Source of the DNA: Tanypteryx hageni
Lineage: Eukaryota; Arthropoda; Insecta; Odonata; Petaluridae
Length of the DNA stretch: 64,000 bases
Assembly: GCA_028673005.1 (NCBI GenBank)
Contig: CM054116.1
Location: 129,743,547 to 129,807,546, forward strand
Direction: 5' to 3'
The first letter of the stretch is position 1, and each line of letters begins with the position of its first letter. Position numbers and translations under genes: made by a program. This document shows positions 34,400 through 47,985 of this stretch, piece by piece. The notes below the pieces were generated by a model that was not told the DNA's origin, made no database searches, and was given only the letters and a program-made list of their open reading frames with translations.

Positions 34400-35479
34400 A
34401 GAAAAATATCATTTTCGCACATTTGGTGAAGCTATGAACGAATGAATGCCAATTCGTTTAAATAAATTGGGAATTAAAGATACTAATGAAGGCATTTAAA
34501 TATATGGCTGAAAAAAAGGGATGTACATGATAGTTATTGAAAGCCTTTTTAATGATTAGTTTTGAGTTTATACTGAAGAAAATATAGTCCAAAGTCCTGA
34601 TTCGGTGCTTATTGCTATAAAAGCAGTTAGAATAAACTGACAAAGGAGTGCTACTTTTACGAATCAGCTAACTTTGTTGATAAGACGACGTTCTCTCTCT
34701 CTCTGCGCGGAGGAAAGAATTAGATACCATCTTGCACGTCCAGGTGATGGGAAAATAATGACCCTCACGGAATTAATTATGAGATTAGCATATATAGCAA
34801 AGGCTATTTTCGTCATTTAAGCTTAAATCGAAGACGTTTAAGGCATTCTTACCAGTCTTTATATCAACATCTTTATAAACAAACCGAATAAATTACTAAT
34901 ATTACCGAATATGATCTAGAAAACTCTTCAACGTCTTATTGAAATTCGACTGATTGCTGTCTCACAAGAAGAATAGCTCAGGAAGCATAGAAGCTCTCTC
35001 GTATTGGAGAAGAGAATGTTTCCACATTTCACGGTTGTTTTTAGAATTCGTGTCTTAAATTTTTGGAAGAAATTTTTACTATATATGCGCATGAAAAATA
35101 TTTTACGCTGTGTTTCTGATAGAATCGATTATCTCTCTCTGTCTCTCTGAGGCGGTTCTTTCGAGTAAAAGATAAAAACAGCGCATTGAAAGGACTTTTA
35201 AGTCTGTGCGAGAATGAGATTAAACCTTTAACTTATAAGTTAATCTCTTTGGCGCTGAATCCCTCCCGGAACGCCAAGCGTTGAGCTTTAATACCAAAGT
35301 GCAAAAGCTACTTTTTTAAAGCGTGCCCTAAAATACGTTAAATCGATTAAAATTCGAAGGGGTCTGCGGTCGAGAATCTCCCCTGCGCAACAATTCGCTC
35401 TTTACGTCTACCGGACGTTTGTTTAAACCGCAATTTTGCAATGCGAATTGGGAAGAGTTTGGTCCTCTCCCATCACTCC

Positions 35480-35480
<1 letters not shown>
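34400..35480. other. AT-rich non-coding sequence
   Basis: Nothing recognised apart from short CT runs near 34695 and 35133. Confidence 0.4.
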
Positions 35481-36545
<1,065 letters not shown>

Positions 36546-36689
36546 CAGAAAAATCCGATCTGCCTCAATTCTCCTAGTGCGATAAGACTTAACTTACCGG
36601 AATAAAATACCTCTTAACGAGGTTTTTCATTCACATGCGCTTTTTAAAAGGCATTTATCGATACTCTATGAATAAGTAATCAACCTTAA

Positions 36690-37165
36690 GGGTTTGTATT
36701 ATATACAATCTATATACTACATATAAAAAATTGGAGCTTCATTTGTTGACGCAATATAAAAAAATCGCGTTTTATTTATCGAGACATTTAGAATTGCACA
36801 CTTAAATTCCTTATAAATGTAGTAATGTAATTATATGACATAATGTAATTTATTCAATGATTAATTATAAAATTTTAACTGAACTCTATAACAATTTGCT
36901 CAGAATCTTAATCTGAAGGCTTTAAAGGCATCCTCTGCTGCCTATGTGTACCCTATTTGCTCAGAATCTTAATTTGAAAAATTTGAAGGCATCCCCGGCC
37001 ACCCATTAATTTTTCCAAAAACTTTCTTCAGCTGTCTAATAAATGGAATCATAGACCACATACACTCTGAAAATTTCAGTGTTGTATCTCTAACAGTTCA
37101 CCTGTGATTTTAATTTAACTAATTGCTCAGGCGGACTGACGGCCAGACGGACAAACAGCGAAAAT
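36690..37165 (+). repeat. Interspersed repeat, copy 1 (pair with 59010-59330)
   Basis: Shared blocks in the same order are TTGTTGACGCAA, TCGCGTTTT, AATTCCTTATAAATGTAG-type sequence, CAGTTTATTCA-type sequence, TCTAATAAATGG, ATCATAGACCACATACAC and CAGTTCACCTG. Identity is perhaps 70%. This copy has an extra pair of roughly 50-bp tandem units, each starting TTTGCTCAGAATCTTAAT (about 36895 and 36957). It has no coding content and the family is unknown. The GGCGGACTGACGGCCAGACG end recalls ends of Helitron-like or other non-coding elements. Confidence 0.65.
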
Positions 37166-37169
37166 ATTA

Positions 37170-39835
37170 CAGCTTTTATAGAATGAAACGGGCTGAAAAT
37201 GAAATTTCTGTCGGGGGGTCCACCTGAACCGCGGTCGCCACGCATTTTTGTCATTTCCCGTTGGAATTAAATTCAGAAATTTTTGAACGCATAGACCGTT
37301 GCAGGTAATGGCCAAGAAAATTATAAGTTCCTTGGAAAGAGTCCCGGGTTTAGTTCCAGGATCCTTCACTTTAATATCGCATATTTAGGAGCACCGAGTT
37401 CGATTCATTTAAAGGTAATAAACAGAACGGATGACGAACGACCAGCAGCATTGTTTATGGAGACATTTTCTATAACAAATTTTAAAATCAGCGTAATTCT
37501 CTTGCGTGAGTTTTGCTTGTCGATTTTCAGACATCAAAAAGTAAAGTCTCTAACGTTTTTCGAAATTTCTCGCAGCGAAACAGCCGGCTCTGCACCAGCT
37601 TCATTAAGCATAAGGCATATTTCTTTTATTGCTTGCATAAAATTTATAATGTATCGATGAAAAATATAGATTCACTTTGAAATTTCTGAGTGAAATATGC
37701 GTAAATATGTTGTTATTTATTGAATATGACGAGAAATTGCTATAAAACTTAAATTTAACGTCCTATTTAATTCCGCCAATAAACAGGTTATTTTACAAGT
37801 TGGAATCTGCGAATGTTTATAGAAATCATTTCGTCCTCAGATCCAAACGATCCATATTTATGTGCAAAAAATGCATTTATATCGTTAGATCAGCATTATT
37901 TCAGCGATTAAAAATTAAGAAAAAAGCTCTGAGTGATATGTTAAAGCATATTCTATTTGATCTGGTTATAAAAGGTGGAATGTAACTTCCATATTCATCA
38001 AATACAAACATAGAGAAAGAAATTTATTATTACATTTTTCGTTAACGGAGGAAAATAAGTATACATTGCCAAAATATAATTAGTAAATGCCATTTGATAT
38101 TTAGAATATAAAGTGTTGGACGTAATTACCATTGGAGAATCATTGGAGAAAAATTCTGAATCAATTTATATAAGGCAGCAGAAGCTAAAACAAAAGCCCG
38201 TGCCATAAACGCGAACTATATTCCATGTGCGTTCCCCGCATCAAATGTGCTCATCCATTTCGTGGCGGCATAACAGTTACACCAAAGCTCAAAACACGTG
38301 GGACTACTCGAACGATTTACTATCTCCAACGTAAGCATTAATTGTATTTATTTATGAATATATATCTGCCGTTGAATGAAACTAGTAAAAAAGATTTTCC
38401 TGGATGGAAAAATGCGGAAAAAACAATCGTCGCGAAGGTCATAAACTGCGCGCGGCTCTAGATTTTCCGCTGGTCCCATTTGGGCAAATAATGGAGACGG
38501 GAAACTTCGATGTTAATAAGGCTTATCGCCGTACATTCAGAATACGAACTAACGGATGAAAATAAACGTTAAAATTAATGGGCTTTGCATGATCCAAACA
38601 AATTCAAAAAAGAAATTCCCACAGAGAGTAATCTGAGACATTTTTCGCATTTATTCAACTGACATAATTGGAGGCGTATATTTACTCTTAGTGGGGTTTC
38701 AAAGCTGTTAACCAAATCGTTTGTGTCGAGGGAAGAGTGCTACAACATTGCCGACCTAATTAATTGCAAATTTAAGAGGTTATTAAAGGTTTTGCAAAAC
38801 AAAAAGCTCTACAAAGTCGTGCGTAAACTCAAAGTAAATACTTCAAAATAGATTAACAGATAGGTACAAATATACTTCTTTATTTTGGCATACAAAACAA
38901 TTTCTCGAGAGATTGGTAATGCCAATCCAATATAAAACATTTCCATATTGATTCCACTATATTTTTTCATAAAGCAAATATGAACAAAGCAATGAATTTC
39001 TTCAGTCTGAGTGTTTGACATCAATTCAATCGGACATACGCCTATACTCTACACTTTTGCTAGTTTTATTTTGTTGGCACCTTCTTCCTCGAAGTGTGCA
39101 TTTTTTACTGTCCCGTCAATTTTTCCAGAGCGTGAAACATTCCATTCATCCCGTTCCTGAACTGCGTTACTCATTGCTAATAAGTGGGTCAGTCTACAAT
39201 TAAGTCCCAAACATCCGTTCTCTCATCCATGTAGCTTTCATTCTCATCATGACGAAATGACGGACTTATGGAGTAGAGATCAACGCAAAGGGACATGGAT
39301 CGCGTGAACCTTTCTGGAAATCATATCAAGAAGCTAACACCTTTATGATTATGCGATTTTTTTAAAAGGAATCCATTATTACCAAGGAAAATACCACAAA
39401 AATTCTACTACATTCCTAAATGTGGATAAAATATTTTATAGGACATTTATAGATTTGAAATTTAAAATTAATATAATTGTGGGAACGAGTAATTTCTTAA
39501 AATAATGGCGAAGAAATATATTCCTGTGAAAATAAAAAAATTGTTGCAATATACATGGTACAAACTTTCTCATATTCTCATTGTCTCACTACACTCTTTC
39601 CTGAGTCAGTGGAACTCCTAATATTACAAAAACAACGAAATTGCGGAAAATGCCTTCTACACATTAATAGTATTAATGTATTGATAACCTCATATGTGTG
39701 AAAATAAAACTTGATATATAGTGCAACCATACATAAACACCAATTATTAAGCGGATTGGCGAAGCACTAAAACAGTGCACGACGAAGACGGCTGAGGGAA
39801 CTAGGGAGAGCTAGGCGAGAGCGGGGCGTAAATAT
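37170..39835. other. AT-rich non-coding sequence
   Basis: Only short motif-free frames are present. No RNA gene, splice-flanked exon or terminal repeat is recognised. Confidence 0.4.
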
Positions 39836-39837
39836 CG

Positions 39838-40627
39838 ATATATATTACTAGTAGTTGGTGCTTGCATTCTGCAAGCATTTCATCTCAACATTAAAAAACA
39901 TTAATTTTTCAGACAGACATTTCATCATTACAAATATTCTTTTAATTCTAAAAATTTCACCTCCGCAGCGATTTCCGTTTTTCCCACATGTAAAAATAAT
40001 AGTTTATAACCATCCACAAATGTTGCAATTTTAAAATTTTACACTTTCTACATTATGGGGTACTAATGCTACACATTTTAGCCAAATTTTAAAGTTGTAG
40101 CACTTCTAGAAGTAAAATAATATTTTTCTAATTGTTTAGACTTAAATAATTTTTAACGGCCGCCTCATTTAATATATGGTAAAATTGAAATGTTTATTTA
40201 CGCAAACTCACTACTCTGTAAATAATTTGAAAATTTCAGCTTCCTAGGTTATCCCGTAGTACAAAAACTGTTATCTATTTGTTTAAACTTTAAGAATTTT
40301 TAACTGCCAAACAAATTAAAATATCAAAATTTGTATAATCCCTTTTTCGTTTTTTTAAGAATTCTACTTTAAAAAAAATGTCAACTCCGTGGCACATTCG
40401 GAAATATATAAACCTTGAAAATTTGTTTAAACAATTGCGAATTTTTAGCGGCCGCATTGTTGCACTTTTTAAAGATTTTCGCTTTTTCTAGTCGGTTTTG
40501 CACAAAATTCTACCTATGAAAAAAATTTCGAATCTCCAGCTTATCTGGATGTGCCTAAACATTAGTATCCTCCTGTTATATGTTATATCCTCCTCCTCTG
40601 TAAGAGTCGTCGATATATAATAGATAA
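39838..40627 (+). repeat. Unknown interspersed repeat, copy A
   Basis: It shares order and orientation with copy B. It starts near GGTGCTTGCATTCTGCAAGC, passes through TTAATTTTTCAGACAGA, TACTAATGCTACACATTT and AGTTGTAGCACTTCTAGAAG, and ends with TAAGAGTCGTCGATATATAA. Overall similarity is high in the first 350 bp and at the last 60 bp. It is not coding. The recurrent 'aaaatttcagcttcct' wording resembles a class of AT-rich non-autonomous elements, but I cannot name it. Confidence 0.7.
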
Positions 40628-40811
40628 TCTCGATGGACGCTTTATATTATTTTTTTGAGAAATATGGCTTTTACAATATTATTTATGTCTCCCAAGCTAT
40701 ATATGAGCGAATTTAAATCAATATCGTTAGAGGCATTTTTTAATAAATCGACAATTTGTGAAAATCAACATGCGTTGTTGCGCTACAAAATTCAGCCCTT
40801 ACCAGTTTATG

Positions 40812-40816
<5 letters not shown>

Positions 40817-40888
<72 letters not shown>
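40817..40888. repeat. (TA)n microsatellite
   Basis: About 36 uninterrupted TA units, abutting the start of repeat copy B. Confidence 0.97.
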
Positions 40889-40890
<2 letters not shown>

Positions 40891-41852
40891 TAGAAGGTGC
40901 TTGCATACTGCAAGCATTTCATATCACCTTGAAAAAAATTAATTTTTCAGACAGATATTTCATCATTACAAATATTCTATTAATTCTAAAGATTTCTCCT
41001 CCGTAGCGATTTTCGTTTTTCCCAGGTAAAAATAATAGTTTAAAAACAATTCCCAAATGTTGCAATTTTAAAAATTTTACACTTTCTCCATTTCGGGGTA
41101 CTAATGCTACACATTTCAGCCAAATTTTAAAGTTGTAGCACTTCTAGAAGTAAAATAATATTTTTCTAATTGTTTAAAATCTAAACATTTTTAACGGTTG
41201 CCGCAATATATATGAATGGAGAGATTGAAATGTTTATTTGTGCAAATGCACTGTTCTGTAAATAATTTGAAAATCGCAGCTTCCTAGCTTATCCCGTAGT
41301 GCCTAAAAATTATTAAACTTTAATGTTCAAATGGGGTTAAAACAACCCCTAAAATTTACAATTTTTAAATTTTCGATTTTTATAGTTGGTTATGAGAAAA
41401 GTCCTATAATCTTGCAAAATTTCAGCTTCCTAAACTTATTAGATTGGTCTACACACTGGATTGCGTTTTCCCATGCTAACTTATGGGAGATATTCCGGGG
41501 TCTCTGGAGTCGAACCCAAGAAACTGTAAGCAAAAGTGACAATAATTCCTGATAGATATTGCGGCCATCTAGCAACACTGAAATTTTCATTTTTCTAGCT
41601 TACCGGCAAGTGCCCATAATTAATTTACAAAAATGGCGCAATGCTTTTCTAATAGGAAAAAACGCAAATTTCGGAATTTCTGGAGTCGAACTCACGTCAC
41701 TTAGGTAAGAAGTCTCATTTTATCTGAAAGTTTCTCCATCATATCTACAAAAACTAAAACTTTCAGCTCTCTAGCTCTTGTAGTTTGGGCTGGACATTAG
41801 TATCCTCCTATATGTTATATCCTCCTCCTCGGTAAGAGTCGTCGATATATAA
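40889..41852 (+). repeat. Unknown interspersed repeat, copy B
   Basis: A direct-orientation copy of 39838-40627, longer in the middle. It ends with the same TAAGAGTCGTCGATATATAA block, followed by a short TA run and then a LINE 3' end. Two B-box-like words on the minus strand (GGTTCGACTCC near 41511 and GTTCGACTCC near 41685) lie within it without A boxes. Confidence 0.7.
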
Positions 41853-41865
41853 TGATATATATATA

Positions 41866-42555
41866 TCATCATCATAGGTAGTCTGTCCGTAGACAGGTCC
41901 GTGATTATTCATGGTTAAACCTGGTTCTCCATATACTCCTATTTTCCGCTGTCCTCTTCATATCTTGATAACTCTCTTTCCCTTTCAAATCGTCTATCAG
42001 CTGATACCTTTTCCTACCTCTTTCCCTTTTCCCATCTAGTTTTCCTTCTAACACATCTTTAATCATACTCTCTCTCCTCATGTAATGTCCAACCCATTTA
42101 GCCTTCCTCTTTCTGATAGTCTGTATAATCATTCGCTTCTCTCCTATTCTTCGTAGCACTTCATCATTTTTCATCCTATCTGTCCATTTTATCTTCAGCA
42201 TTCTCCTCCAAGTCCACATTTCAAAGCTTTCCAAGTATTTCATGTCATTTTTCCTTAGCGTCCATGTTTCTGCCCCATACAATGCTATACTCCATACGTA
42301 GCATTTTATCAACTTCTTGCGGATATCTTCCCCTATATTCCCTGTAATTAGTTGTTTCTTTCTCCTGAAAGCCGCTTTTGCTTTTCCTATTCTAGTTTTG
42401 ATCTCATCCGTACATTTTGCCTCTCGTGTTATGATACTTCCAAGGTATTTATATTCTGAAACTTGTTCTAATGGCTTTCCCCCAATAGTTATGTTCAGAT
42501 TCTCTTCTTTACCCGATATTCGAATGACCTTGGATTTTTCTGTATTTATTTCCAT
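41866..42555 (-). mobile_element. 5'-truncated RTE/CR1-like LINE, 3' part of the reverse-transcriptase ORF (copy 1)
   Basis: The minus strand carries a 216-codon open frame without stops, the C-terminal end of a non-LTR reverse-transcriptase polyprotein. It contains INTEKSKVIRIS, EYKYLGSIIT, KCYVWSIALYGAETWTLRK, FEMWTWRRMLKIKW, VLRRIGEKRMIIQTIRKRK and a C-terminus SIWRTRFNHE. These are typical of the post-catalytic 'thumb' region of the arthropod 'endonuclease-reverse transcriptase' family. The RT catalytic YADD lies upstream and is absent. The 3' end has the stem-loop word CTGTCTACGGACAG and a (GAT)n tail that runs straight into a TA array. The unbroken frame and about 97% identity to copy 2 point to recent insertion. 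RTE against CR1/L2 clade is not settled. Confidence 0.88.
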
Positions 42556-42575
42556 ACATATATATATACATATAC

Positions 42576-42649
<74 letters not shown>
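42556..42649. repeat. (TA)n/(CATATA)n microsatellite between two LINE copies
   Basis: ATACATATACATATA-type repeats pass into a pure TA run of about 65 bp that abuts the 3' tail of the second LINE copy. Confidence 0.95.
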
Positions 42650-42651
<2 letters not shown>

Positions 42652-43194
42652 TCATCATAGGTAGTCTGTCCGTAGACAGGTCCGTGATTATGCATGGTTA
42701 AACCTGGTTCTCCATATACTCCTATTTTCCGCTGTCCTCTTTATATCTTGATAACTCTCTTTCTCTTTCAAATCGTCTATCAGCTGAAACCTTTTCCTAC
42801 CTCTTTCCCTTTTCCCATCTAGTTTTCCTTCTAACACGTCTTTAATCATACTCTCTCTCCTCAGGTAATGTCCAACCCAGTTAGCCTTCCTCTTTCTGAT
42901 AGTCTGTATAATCATTCGCTTCTCTCCTATTCTTCGTAGCACTTCATAGTTTTTCATCCTATCTGTCCATTTTATCTTCAGCATTCTCCTCCAAGTCCAC
43001 ATTTCAAAGCTTTCCAAGTATTTGATGTCATTTTTCCTTAGCGTCCATGTTTCTGCCCCATACAATGCTATACTCCATACGTAGCATTTTATCAACTTCT
43101 CGCGGATATCTTCCCTTATATTCCCTGTAAGTAGTTGTTTCTTTCTCCTGAAAGCCGCTTTTGCTTTTCTTATTCTAGTTTTGATCTCATCCGT
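42648..43194 (-). mobile_element. 5'-truncated RTE/CR1-like LINE fragment (copy 2)
   Basis: This is a near-identical copy of 41866-42411 in the same orientation, with about 7 differences in the first 240 bp compared. The minus frame runs from DEIKTRIRKAKAAFRRKKQL to SIWRTRFNHA without a stop. The 5' truncation is at a different point from copy 1. The (GAT)n tail again joins a TA array. The open frame extends a short way into unrelated upstream DNA (to 43272), which is not part of the element. Confidence 0.88.
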
Positions 43195-43199
43195 TATAT

Positions 43200-45060
43200 A
43201 CATACACCTAAATAGGAAACGTCGTTTGATTTCGTTGAGCTCAGGGACACCTATAAAGTGAATTTTCGTCAAAATTTCAAAGCCGGGTTTTTCGCGATTA
43301 CAATACTTTCACTATATATTACGTACACTAGAAAGTAAATGTTAAGTGCAGTTAAATTATTACAATGTTTGTAATATAGGTGCATGTATGATAGTTTACT
43401 TATTTTATCGCTTTATAGATATGTTTGTACTTGAAAACAACGTTATAATGTTTTCCAGACATTTATGTTATATTTAAATGCCTTTTCATCTGCCATCAGT
43501 GTATATTGTTGTTGACAATCAGAATCCATCAAGACTTACATCGAAATAAAAAATTGGCCTCAATTGAAAATCGTTTTATAAGTTGCGTTAATTTCTCTTT
43601 TATTTTTCAGTGACAGATAGATAGCGTAGACAACTGTGTTTTTGAGTTTTCCGATTATTCGAGGGATTAATCTCCAGGCCTACATCCCCATTGCTGTCCA
43701 CCCGCTAAATCCAAGATTAATTTCTCCTTAAAAGGAGCAACTTTCTGAGCTACTCTCTTGCTATTATCATATGTCAATGGGCTTTGAGAATTTTTCGTCT
43801 CTTTTTGAAGTCATCCGACTCCATCGCCAATCATCAACCCATCTCTCACACCCCATAATGCAATAATTAACGCTGTCTACTGGGAGATTGGATGGGAGAA
43901 GACTTTGTGTGTCTCACTCCTCTTTTATAGATGATATTAGCCAAACTATAGTCCATATTTTAATAATCTGGGAATGGCTACTGTGAGTTAGAAACATCTC
44001 ACCCTTCTCCAGGTAAAATTTTGAATCCGCCATTACCATGGTGATGAAATTCACGTGCTAGTAAGTGAGCCCTGCGGTCACTTCTCTACCAACACAAGCA
44101 CGGATGCATACGAATAGCAAAGGAAAAATATCAAGAGAACAGATCATACGATATAGTGTGTGGTATTAAGGAAATTCAACGTAGCTAATTGAAACAACCG
44201 CGGAACTCGCAATTATCTGTGTACAAGTGAGCTCAAGTTTTTATCAGACAGTCCTCGTATCGTTAGACTCGCCGCCATAGCGGTAGCATACGTTCCATGT
44301 TGGTGCACTTGATGAGTATACGGAGGCGACCTATCAATTATTGGCGGATTAGTAAAATATTCAGAGTGTAGTTCATTCTCTGAGATGAAGAACACGTCAG
44401 TTTGCTATGCCATCTGTTTTAACGCCGCAGATTGGCGATTGGTCGCTATTCAGTAAGTCGATTTAAATCATTGAGGGTTAGAGTTCAAGTGGATCGGTTG
44501 ATTCGACGAAACTCCACAATCATCAGTTCATGACTCCCAGATAATACATACGTATATAATGGGGCGAAGGAATTACACGCGAATATGGTTACTGTTGCTT
44601 GTGAAGATAGTTTTAGGCAAAGAAATCTCCTGTGATTATCTAAACCAATGAGAACTACCATGGAAATTAAATTCGCATTGGCATTTCATAACCAAACTAG
44701 TAATCGACCTGAGGTACCCTATTTGTAATTCTGATGAGAAAATTCTTGACTGCCTTCCTCGTCAAATACAATCCTGAACTAAAAATGAAACAAACTGTGC
44801 ACTCCGTTGTACACTTTATACTATTTCCGTAAAGGTTTCAACAGAGTGTGCAATTGGCTTAACTTTTAGTTTAAATTACACCTATTTCCCTATAAGGTAG
44901 ATCCAACAAATAACGTATTTTTCAGAGAATTATATAAAGAGTCCTAGTGGATATATAATCGAGTAGATATACAACAAATCGTACTCTAAAATAATTTTGC
45001 TGGAATGGGAGGAATGAGAGTGTATGAAAATTTTAATCTGAGTCAATGTGACAATAAGAA
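43200..45060. other. Non-coding sequence, nothing recognised
   Basis: No exon, RNA gene or terminal-repeat structure that I can support. Confidence 0.4.
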
Positions 45061-45065
45061 CGCAG

Positions 45066-45312
45066 GGAGGAAGTGATGAGTAGAGGGAGAGGGGGAGCGG
45101 AGGGAGGGAGCGGAGGGAGAGAGCGGATGGAGAGAGCGGAGGGCTATAGCGGAGGGCTAGAGCGGAGGGCTAGAGCGGAGGGAGAGAGCGGAGGGAAAGA
45201 GCGGATGGAGAGAGCGGAGGGAGAGAGCGGAAGGAGAGAGCGGAGGGAGAGGGCGGAGGGAGAAAGCGGAGGGAGAGGAGTAGAGAGGAACGAAGTGGGA
45301 GGGAGAGGGAAA
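45066..45312 (+). repeat. G/A-rich tandem repeat of GAGAGCGGAGGGA type
   Basis: A short-period array (roughly 10-18 bp) of GAGCGGAGGGAGA and GAGCGGATGGAGA words. It gives a Glu/Arg/Gly/Ala-rich frame on the plus strand that is composition-driven. Confidence 0.9.
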
Positions 45313-45319
45313 GAAGAAA

Positions 45320-46287
45320 ATCGTCATTTTATCCATATTTGCTGGACTAAATGTCTCGATCCAATACAATTTGCTTTCACATGTCCTACTTTTCTCTTAA
45401 GATCGATAACTCGCTTCGTCTTAATAAACATACATTTAATACAATATAATTGCAAGTCGCAAAGAATTTGATTTCTTACACCTTGACTGATGAATTAAGG
45501 AAATAAAAAAGTCGCCGAAACAACTTGAATTCGAAAGGTGGAATCGATTCAATAATTTTTTGATCCCCAGTTAACTGGATAGTCACTCATTTCTAAAGTT
45601 AATCCGATTTATGTTAATTTAAGTCATAATGAGTGCGTTATTTTTATACAAATGACAAATAGAAAGTGATAGCACTAAATGTTGTAATTATTCGGTATTA
45701 ACAAATCTAAAAGTTTACGATTAACAAAACGATTCGAGAAATACCAGGAATAAAAGGCGTTCCTTTATCTCATATTTCCAGCGATCGATTTTCAGTTCAT
45801 ACTTCCAATGTCGATCACTATCTGTGAAAATTCAAATCCTATAATAAAAACTTTTTAAAAAGTTTTATTACAAATTTTGGGCCTTCCAAATGTCAACGTC
45901 ATTTTAACGAATGGACGAACAAACTTCGTCCAAAAAGATCTAACTCTCAGAAAATATCTACAATCCAAAAGGTTCAATAGATACAAATAGACAATGATCA
46001 CATTATTTTTTAATAAAAAGGAAACGTGTTCAAATGCAAATACATCACATCCATTAGTAATGCGAATACACGAATTGTCATGTTTTGCGTTTAGCTGGCA
46101 AAAAATCACGTTTTTTCATAACAACGTCTATATTTGTTTGCTGTGAAACTGGCACACCCAGAAATTTCAAGGTTGTGATACTTCGATCCATGACATAGAT
46201 GACCTTTTCATTATTTAGGCAAACGCAAAATAAATAACAGTTTCTAAAAAGTTACGCATCGTTTTAGCTGGAGTGCATAGATCACTA
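45320..46287. other. AT-rich non-coding sequence
   Basis: Nothing recognised. Confidence 0.4.
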
Positions 46288-46295
46288 CATGTAAT

Positions 46296-46844
46296 CAAGG
46301 AATATATTTTTTGGGTTTTACCCGATTTTCCTGTTTTTACCTCCCAATTCTATTTTTAAAAATTCGGGTAAAACCCGAATAAACCCGAAAATGTTACACT
46401 AGTAATAAAATAATTAATATTAAACCAGGTTCTTCGAACTTTTGGACACAATTTTATTATCCAAACAGTTTACAACTTCAGCTTATATTTATATTTTATC
46501 GATTTGGCTGTAATTCATTTAAAATCTTGAGTTTATCACTTAATTTTAACTATTTAAAAAAAGGCCGAGTTATCGACAGAAATGGAGACGCTACGGAGAA
46601 TAAGATGGACGAAAAGCTTCTCCAAGACATAAAACTTAATCGTTTGACTATATCATAGATATGGAATTTCATTTAAAAGCCACACGACACAACATCGTAT
46701 TCTTCGCAGTATTTTAGAATGATTGAATAGCGGCAACGATCAGCAACACTTCGATTCATTAAAACCCAATTTCATCCGATTTGTTAAAGAATTTTAAAAC
46801 CCGACTGCTATTTTATTTTTAACCCGAAAAATATATAATCCCTA
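46296..46844. mobile_element. Non-autonomous hAT-type element
   Basis: The left end reads CAAGGAATATATTTTTTGGG. The right end, read inward, is TAGGGATTATATATTTTTCG. They agree apart from small indels. CATGTAAT (46288-46295) and CATATAAT (46845-46852) flank it and match at 7 of 8 positions, the hAT duplication length. Just inside the left end is a hairpin, GGGTTTTACCCG with CGGGTAAAACCC (about 46313-46376), and related AAAACCCGA words recur near the right end. No transposase is present in 549 bp. Confidence 0.65.
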
Positions 46845-46852
46845 CATATAAT

Positions 46853-47985
46853 GCAGAAATTAATTCGAACGTGATTGTGAATGAGAGTTTTGAAACGTTT
46901 TTTCTCTCCAAGAGAGAAAATTAATATCAATAAATAATTTTTCGATTACTCATTAAAATGGTAAATTGAGTCTTTAAAAGAAGACATTGAAACTGAAAAA
47001 AATGCAAAAGCTTATTAGATTTTTCACTCGGTTTGATGCTAGCTAGATGAGTAGCTATCGTAAAAATTATTTCCTTTTGTATGTTAGTTAAATACTCAAT
47101 CACTAAATTAAAGTCAGGAATTCATAAAAAACATAAGTTCATTAAATTGGCAAATAAATTTTACAAGATCCAAAAATTGTTGAAGAGCATCCAACAACAG
47201 ATCATAATTGACTATATTTGTAAAATTTCTCGCAAGTTGATTCACATATGATGATTGATTGATGAAAAGATGAAGAATATACGTTTACCAAACATCGCTG
47301 CTTGAAAACAGCACCTTAAATTCTTTATTTTATGTGACATATCAGTATTTATTCTCCCGCTAGATTTGGAAGTCTATCCCTTTGAATGCTGTGACACTTA
47401 GTTTATTGTTTTTGACTTGCAGGTATTTGAGGCATGATTTTTTTAATATTTCGCTTCTGCTCGAATTCTCTTCATCTTTGAAATATTTTTCTTATGATAT
47501 GTTCCACTTCACCAAAGGTTTTTTAAAAAATCAATCTATTTACGGCCAATTAAAATGATTATTCCTTAAAATTAGGAACAAAAATAGTTTCAAGGTTAAC
47601 GATCCATTTCCACGAAATTTTCCCAGCAAAGAAATGTATTAATAGGGATTCGCGGTAAGATAGGCTGCCATAAAAGGGACTCACAGATGCATGAAGTTTG
47701 GAAACCGCTGGCCCAATATATCAGAAGACCACTGAGCTGAAGCACATGCCCTGCCAGGTTAGACATTTGACCAGAACGGAAAAATAGCCTCGCCATAGCC
47801 AGTTAGACAGATGATTTGAAAGGGTTCAAGAAACCTCTTGGGTTCTAAGAATGCAGAGGTTGTAGTGATAGTTTACAGATATATAGGTATATTGAGTACA
47901 CCTCAGATATCGCTCTGCGCCTTAATTGGCGAATATTTGCGTTAACGAAGATTTGCGGATGCGTACGCTTTCGATATGATTTTTG
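46853..47985. other. AT-rich non-coding sequence
   Basis: Nothing recognised. Confidence 0.4.

Noticed and set aside
41500..41700. Two minus-strand GTTCGACTCC words as tRNA or SINE promoters
   Set aside because: No A box is present and both lie within the AT-rich repeat copy B, so they are probably part of that repeat or chance.
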